A DNA stretch of 9,712 bases, taken from NCBI GenBank assembly GCA_019751935.1, contig JAIEMR010000157.1, positions 1 through 9,712 of the forward strand. Reading direction: 5' to 3'. A model generated the notes under the pieces. That model saw only the letters and a program-made list of their open reading frames with translations. It searched no databases and had not been told where the DNA came from. Shown here piece after piece: positions 5,932-9,712 of the stretch. Numbering within the stretch: the stretch's first letter is position 1; each line of letters starts with the position of its first letter. Made by a program: the position numbers and the translations under genes. Source of the DNA: Alphaproteobacteria bacterium (GTDB lineage Bacteria; Pseudomonadota; Alphaproteobacteria; Paracaedibacterales; CAIULA01).

Positions 5932-6598
5932 ATTGATGCATGTAATACAATGAACGAGGAGTGCCGCCACCAGTTGGATGTCTAGGAGGGAATCCTGGGT
6001 GTGTTACAGCATGGGTTACAACAGTGGGCTTTCTTAGAGAAGCGATACAATCATACGAGTGTTGAAGAGCTAGCTTTAATCTCTGAATTTCTTGAGATTG
6101 TGCCTCTATTATCTGAGTTTGCCATTCAATTTTACCATTCATCTGAATTTCTGCAAGTGTTGCTCCCCTCAACTTTCCTACCGGTTTTTCTTCCAAAACA
6201 GCAGTGCCATGCCCCCAAGTTTTTGGACCCGTTGTAAATGATTCAATTAGCTTTCTTTTTTCCTCTATCTCTCTGTCTTTGCCTTTTATAATTTCTGTTA
6301 ATCTCTTTATTACCTCTGCTCTCTCACTTTCTGCCCGAAGGTATCGATCAAGAAGCACAATTTGTTCATCAATTTTTTGTGATTGTCTCCTAATTGTCTC
6401 CATCTGTTCATTCATAAATCTTATCCAGACAGCTTTCTCTTCAAAATTCAGAGCAGCATCTGGATTTGTTGAGGCATGAGACGAAACAACAGCAGCAGAT
6501 TTTTTGTCCGATTCTACCAAGTCATCCATTGCCATAATTGATCCGGAAAAAAATGCAGCACATAGACCAAAAATTATAATTTTTACAAAAAACTTCAT
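5930..6598 (-). CDS. Exported coiled-coil protein of unknown function, 222 aa
   Basis: The N-terminus MKFFVKIIIFGLCAAFFSG is a clear signal peptide, with a predicted cut after Ala23 (SIMA, then MDDLVES). The mature protein has a polar linker, then a long charged helix at about 50-121 (FEEKAVWIRFMNEQMETIRR onward) that reads as coiled coil. After a Gly/Pro break (about 122-142) comes a second helix at about 147-189. The last 30 residues are rich in Pro, Gly and His (PGFPPRHPTGGG) and end in Tyr-Tyr-Met-His-Gln. No lipobox, membrane anchor or known domain is seen. GAGGG lies seven bases before ATG 6598, a strong ribosome binding site. It follows the larger exported-protein gene by 48 bp on the same strand, so the two are probably one operon. 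A periplasmic or secreted structural or effector role is possible, but nothing in the sequence decides it. Confidence 0.85.
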   Translation of the reverse strand: MKFFVKIIIFGLCAAFFSGSIMAMDDLVESDKKSAAVVSSHASTNPDAALNFEEKAVWIRFMNEQMETIRRQSQKIDEQIVLLDRYLRAESERAEVIKRLTEIIKGKDREIEEKRKLIESFTTGPKTWGHGTAVLEEKPVGKLRGATLAEIQMNGKIEWQTQIIEAQSQEIQRLKLALQHSYDCIASLRKPTVVTHAVTHPGFPPRHPTGGGTPRSLYYMHQ

Positions 6599-6646
6599 AT
6601 TTCACCCTCTTAAAAATAGCCTTAAAGGCAATTATGTTAATAAAAA

Positions 6647-7780
6647 TTACATTTCATCTACAAAGTTGTTGCTTTCAATAAGCATTCGTACTGATTCAAT
6701 AGATTCTTTGCGCTTTCTTTCTGCCTTAAGAGGTATTTTCAAGCGAGTTGCAATTGATACACCAACCCTGTCAATTGCATCAGCACTGAGACCCAATAAT
6801 ACCTTGCTTACATCTATACAAGCTTCTGGACCAAAAGATCTTTCATCTTCAGGAAGGTAATAGAGTGATGCGATAAAACCATTTAAATTATTAGATGCAT
6901 AAAGATTAAGAAGAATAGAATAGATGGTATGGATATCGTAAATCACTGTCTGCATGACAGGATCTTTGAAAAAGGTGTAATCTGCGGTAAGGAACGAATA
7001 GGCTAACTCAGCTTTTAGCGTTAGCGTCGGATGGAGAGGATGGCTAAAAGAAATACCCAATTGAGATCCTGCCTTTTCTAATGTGATGTCTTGAAATAGG
7101 GGAATTCCGATTGGGCGAAATTCGGGAGGAGCTTCAACGATTGTAGGTTCATCAAATGGAACAGGTGAATCACAAGATGGGACAAGAAAATCATTTAATT
7201 CGTCTTTAATATAGGTGCCAATTAAATGAATACTATGACTAGAAATGATTTTATCAGAACATAAGTGGTAACTACCTTCAGCAAGCTCAGCTGGTTTTGA
7301 TATAAAGGATAAAGTTCTTTGGTCCTGGGGAAGGAGCCATAAAGCAGAATTCAGTTGATCTGTATCGTCATTTGTATATTTATTCCGAAATATTTGATAC
7401 AAGGTTTTAAGCCCTTTAATTAGCTCTTGAGTTTTTTTGTCTGTAAAAAATGATGGATCTATTTCCAGCAAAGAATCAACTAGCTGAGATCTTAAAAGCA
7501 GCCTTTTGTCAGTTGATATACCATAAATTCCTAATAGAGGTTCAGCTTCCATTGTAGTAACGCTTGGGGGCAATACTGCTTTTAGATCAATGTTTTCAAG
7601 GCTTTCATCGTTAAGCATTTTTGGAGTGATAACAAAGTGAGAGGATGATTTAGGAGGTTTATTTGAGAGTCTACTCTGGGCACCGCTTCTGTCAAAAATG
7701 TCATCTTCCATAGCAAATATGGAATAGGTAGAAGTGTATATCATTATAAAAAAGACAAAAATAATTTGGACGCAAGACAC
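6647..7780 (-). CDS. Exported protein with a duplicated domain, unknown function, 377 aa
   Basis: The start is GTG 7780: an in-frame TAA lies upstream, and the next ATG (7744) would remove most of the signal peptide. The ribosome binding site is weak. Residues 1-23 form a signal peptide ending SIFA, then MEDDIFDRS. After a polar linker, the mature protein contains two copies of one domain, at about 83-195 and 241-348. Residues 94-155 align without gaps to 253-314, with 21 identities in 62, including the paired stretches D-x-x-F-F-x-D, T-x-Y-x-I-x-x-N-x-Y and L-P-x-D-x-R. The second helix-rich halves also resemble each other more loosely. A proline-rich linker (about 200-235) separates the copies, and the C-terminus (about 348-377) is a charged helix. 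I do not recognise the domain. It is the first gene of a likely two-gene operon and diverges from the aminopeptidase P gene. Confidence 0.85.
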   Translation of the reverse strand: MSCVQIIFVFFIMIYTSTYSIFAMEDDIFDRSGAQSRLSNKPPKSSSHFVITPKMLNDESLENIDLKAVLPPSVTTMEAEPLLGIYGISTDKRLLLRSQLVDSLLEIDPSFFTDKKTQELIKGLKTLYQIFRNKYTNDDTDQLNSALWLLPQDQRTLSFISKPAELAEGSYHLCSDKIISSHSIHLIGTYIKDELNDFLVPSCDSPVPFDEPTIVEAPPEFRPIGIPLFQDITLEKAGSQLGISFSHPLHPTLTLKAELAYSFLTADYTFFKDPVMQTVIYDIHTIYSILLNLYASNNLNGFIASLYYLPEDERSFGPEACIDVSKVLLGLSADAIDRVGVSIATRLKIPLKAERKRKESIESVRMLIESNNFVDEM

Positions 7781-7822
7781 AGGTTTACTCGGTAAAATAC
7801 TATAAGGTTATAGGTTGATACC

Positions 7823-7847
7823 CGGTCATTACGTATTTGTAATGCCG
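7823..7847. repeat. Hairpin upstream of the exported-protein operon
   Basis: CGG-T-CATTAC (7823-7832) pairs with GTAATG-CCG (7839-7847) around a 6-base loop, nine pairs with one bulged T. It lies 43-67 bp upstream of the GTG start at 7780, where it could be an operator or a leader hairpin. It could also be a decayed copy of a dispersed palindrome. There is no T-run of terminator type. Confidence 0.4.
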
Positions 7848-7956
7848 AAAATTCTTAATTATTTTACAAAAGCATGATTCTATAGATTTTTAAAGATAAA
7901 TATTTTGATTTTTTAAAATTTTTTATATTAAAAAAACGAAAACGGATTAATTGTGC

Positions 7957-8049
7957 ATGCTTGAGAGAATTCTTTTTAATTTTAAAATTAGAGATGCAGA
8001 TGCTTTGAAATCTGCTATTTTAAGAAAGACAGCAGATTTATTAAAATAA
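7957..8049 (+). CDS. Possible 30-aa leader peptide or small protein
   Basis: ATG 7957 opens a frame of 30 codons ending TAA 8047-8049, 38 bp before the aminopeptidase start. The peptide (MLERILFNFKIRDADALKSA, then ILRKTADLLK) is amphipathic and lysine/arginine-rich, which is more protein-like than most random frames in this AT-rich region. Only a weak GGA, 11 bases upstream, could serve as ribosome binding site. The ORF overlaps the dyads at 7996-8039. It could be a leader peptide or chance. Confidence 0.2.
   Translation: MLERILFNFKIRDADALKSAILRKTADLLK
7996..8039. promoter_or_regulatory. Overlapping dyads able to form two exclusive hairpins
   Basis: AAATCTGCT (8008-8016) and AGCAGATTT (8031-8039) are a perfect 9-bp inverted repeat with a 14-base loop. 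The same central arm can instead pair with GCAGAT (7996-8001) through ATCTGC (8010-8015). The dyad ends one base before the proposed -35 box of the aminopeptidase promoter. It may be a binding site for a dimeric regulator, or an RNA switch if transcription starts further upstream. Confidence 0.4.
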
Positions 8050-8068
8050 TTTTAAAAATAATTATAAT
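8041..8068 (+). promoter_or_regulatory. Candidate promoter of the aminopeptidase P gene
   Basis: A consensus -10 box TATAAT (8063-8068) lies 16 bases after TTAAAA (8041-8046), which matches the -35 consensus at four of six positions. Transcription would start near 8075, giving a leader of about 13 bases that still includes the AGG at 8078-8080. The surrounding A/T richness raises the chance of a random match. Confidence 0.4.
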
Positions 8069-8087
8069 TATGTTTTTAGGATAGTAT

Positions 8088-9712
8088 ATGCATCTAACCC
8101 CTCCATTTTCTGACCGGTCTGATTTAACCCATCTCGAAGATTTAAGAAATTTTCTAAAAGGTAATCAATACGAAGGTATAATTGTTCCCAGGGTTAATTG
8201 TTTCCAAGGGGAATATGTTGCTCCTTTTGAAGAAAGACTGGCTTGGTTAACAGGTTTTACTGGCTCTGCAGGCTTTGCAATTGTTCTTGTGGAAAAGGCC
8301 TGTTTATTTGTGGATGGACGCTATACCTTGCAAGCTCAAAGGCAAGTAAACCTTTCCATGTTTGAAACAAAAGGATTCAGTCAAGCAGAGATTAGAAAAT
8401 GGCTCGTGGAGCATCTTCCCTCAAATGGAATTATCCTTTATGATCCCTGGCTTCATACTGTCCAGCAGTTCAAGGAATGGAAGCTCTTGGTGGCAGAGGC
8501 AGGAGGAGTTCTTCAGGCCTCTGAAGAAAACCCTATTGATAAAATATGGAAAGATAAGCCAACTTCCCCTCTTAAGCCTATTGTTCCGCACCCTTTGCAG
8601 TGGAGCGGACAAGAAAGCATAGAAAAACGTCAGCGAATTTGCCGCATTTTAGAACAAGCTAAGGTCAGTAGCCTTATTTTAACGTCTCCAGATTCGATTG
8701 CCTGGCTGTTAAATATAAGAGGAGGAGACGTTCGTTATACTCCTATTTGTCATGCCTTCGTGATTTTAAGAACCGATGCTTCGGTAGATGTCTATGTGCA
8801 TTTGGGAAAAGTTACAGATGAAATTAGAGAATACTGTGGTCCAACAGTTCGTTGGAATGCAGGCGAAACTTTTATTGAAGATCTGACGTATTTAGAAGGA
8901 AACATCCTTCTTGATCCTAAGCAATCTCCTCAAAAAATCGTTGAGACTCTGCAAGAAGCTGGAGTCAAAATCATTTATGGAGATGATCCCTGTGTTATCA
9001 TGAGAGCAGTTAAGAATACTGTTGAATTAAGAGGTGCTCATGCTGCCCATCAACGAGACGGCGCAGCAATGATTAACTTTCTAGCGTGGCTTGATAAAAA
9101 CGTATTCAGCATGGAAATAACTGAAATTGATGCGGCTAAATACTTAGAATCCGAGCGCCGAAAACAGTTTAATTTTCAAGATTTAAGTTTTTCAAGCATT
9201 TCTTCAGCAGGACCAAATGCAGCTATTGTTCATTACCATCCAACTCCAGAAACAAATACTATCTTGAAAGAAAATTCTTTGTATTTAATCGATTCAGGGG
9301 GACAGTACTTAGAAGGAACAACAGACATTACTCGGACTGTTGCTATAGGCGAGCCATCAGAAGAGCAAAAAGATCGTTACACTCGTGTTCTCAAAGGGCA
9401 CATCGCTTTAGCATCAGCAATCTTTCCAGTTGGTACGACTGGAACCCAGTTAGATGTGCTTGCACGTCTTTATTTGTGGAAAGTGGGGCTTGATTTTGAT
9501 CATGGAACAGGCCATGGAGTTGGTAGCTATTTGAATGTTCACGAAGGACCTCATCGCATTAGTAAGATTGCCAATTCTGTTGCTTTGCAACCTGGAATGA
9601 TTGTGTCTAATGAGCCAGGATATTACAAAACAGGCGAATACGGTATAAGGCTTGAAAATCTGATTACAGTTATAAAGTCACCTGTCTCGGGAGAAAGGGA
9701 AATGCTCACTTT
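8088..9712 (+). CDS. Xaa-Pro aminopeptidase, M24B family (3' end outside window)
   Basis: The enzyme removes the N-terminal residue from peptides whose second residue is proline, using two metal ions, and probably acts in cytoplasmic peptide turnover. The frame is open from ATG 8088 to the edge (541 codons), so the end is missing; relatives of this three-domain type are about 590-610 residues. The first creatinase-like domain begins about residue 15 and has the stretches GEYV, ERLAWLTGFTGSAG and FVDGRYTLQAQ. A second domain of the same fold follows at about 170-310. The pita-bread catalytic domain has all five metal ligands: Asp402 (LIDSGG), Asp413 (TTDITRT), His476 (HGTGHGVG), Glu509 (SNEPGYY) and Glu523 (RLENL). 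It also has the substrate-site histidines His382 (IVHYHP), His472 and His485. AGG lies seven bases before the start, and an in-frame TAG just upstream excludes an earlier one. There is no signal peptide. It is divergent from the exported-protein operon. Confidence 0.95.
   Translation, partial: MHLTPPFSDRSDLTHLEDLRNFLKGNQYEGIIVPRVNCFQGEYVAPFEERLAWLTGFTGSAGFAIVLVEKACLFVDGRYTLQAQRQVNLSMFETKGFSQAEIRKWLVEHLPSNGIILYDPWLHTVQQFKEWKLLVAEAGGVLQASEENPIDKIWKDKPTSPLKPIVPHPLQWSGQESIEKRQRICRILEQAKVSSLILTSPDSIAWLLNIRGGDVRYTPICHAFVILRTDASVDVYVHLGKVTDEIREYCGPTVRWNAGETFIEDLTYLEGNILLDPKQSPQKIVETLQEAGVKIIYGDDPCVIMRAVKNTVELRGAHAAHQRDGAAMINFLAWLDKNVFSMEITEIDAAKYLESERRKQFNFQDLSFSSISSAGPNAAIVHYHPTPETNTILKENSLYLIDSGGQYLEGTTDITRTVAIGEPSEEQKDRYTRVLKGHIALASAIFPVGTTGTQLDVLARLYLWKVGLDFDHGTGHGVGSYLNVHEGPHRISKIANSVALQPGMIVSNEPGYYKTGEYGIRLENLITVIKSPVSGEREMLT

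Larger units (their letters stand above)
7781..8087. other. 307-bp divergent spacer between exported-protein operon and pepP-type gene
   Basis: The spacer is very AT-rich. It holds a hairpin near the operon side (7823-7847), a possible 30-codon ORF (7957-8049), overlapping dyads (7996-8039) and a likely promoter for the aminopeptidase (8041-8068). The stretch 7860-7950 is almost pure A/T and shows nothing further that can be named. No convincing promoter for the minus-strand operon was found. Confidence 0.6.

Noticed and set aside
6618..6630. Short GCC/GGC hairpin between the two exported-protein genes as a terminator
   Set aside because: The stem is only three to five pairs; too weak to separate the genes, which stay a probable operon.
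6001..6860. Several plus-strand frames opposite the exported-protein operon
   Set aside because: No ribosome binding sites, shadow composition, and the minus-strand genes have signal peptides and coherent domains.
8362..8622. Frames on both strands within the aminopeptidase region
   Set aside because: They overlap the continuous M24B reading frame, which carries all catalytic residues.

Overview
The window looks like chromosomal DNA from an AT-rich alphaproteobacterium. The best evidence is the complete gyrA, whose C-terminal domain carries the acidic inter-blade insertion usual in alphaproteobacterial GyrA, and the three-domain Xaa-Pro aminopeptidase with an alphaproteobacterial style of N-terminus. 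Low GC, wide intergenic gaps, many small secreted or orphan proteins, palindromic intergenic repeats and an isolated IS1-type fragment would suit a host-associated lineage (Holosporales- or Paracaedibacter-like). That placement is inference, not something the sequence proves.

Left part (1-2480), accessory in character: the 5' end of a minus-strand gene for a probably exported protein (1-169) with a perfect 16-bp palindrome just upstream; a minus-strand 103-residue orphan (320-631); a plus-strand 90-residue zinc-ribbon/helix-turn-helix protein resembling IS1 InsA, with no transposase domain after it (856-1128); a complete minus-strand LuxR-type quorum-sensing receptor without a luxI partner in the window (1188-1910); a 300-bp AT-rich spacer with a terminator-like hairpin and two dyads; and a 65-residue acidic orphan with a His-rich tail (2212-2409).

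Middle (2480-5840), housekeeping: a DUF465/YdcH-type small coiled-coil protein (2483-2695, minus) diverges from gyrA (2872-5706, plus). GyrA has its catalytic Tyr, GyrA-box and all domains. Its quinolone-determining region differs from E. coli at the three main resistance positions, and its tail contains seven perfect copies of a 9-bp repeat coding Ile-Thr-Glu. Three back-to-back hairpins follow the stop codon and look like a dispersed palindromic element.

Right part (5840-9712): two minus-strand genes 48 bp apart form a probable operon (7780 to 6647, then 6598 to 5930). Both encode exported proteins whose predicted 23-residue signal peptides end in nearly the same way, with an acidic Met-Asp/Glu-Asp mature start. 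The larger contains two copies of an unrecognised domain (21 of 62 identities by eye, ungapped, spaced 159 residues). They diverge from a plus-strand aminopeptidase P gene that leaves the window at 9712. The 307-bp spacer between them holds two hairpins or dyads, one able to form two mutually exclusive structures, a possible 30-codon ORF and a likely promoter.

The most interesting unexplained items are the exported pair with the duplicated domain, the LuxR solo, the solitary InsA-like protein and the regulatory structure ahead of the aminopeptidase gene. No CRISPR array, tRNA or rRNA was seen.
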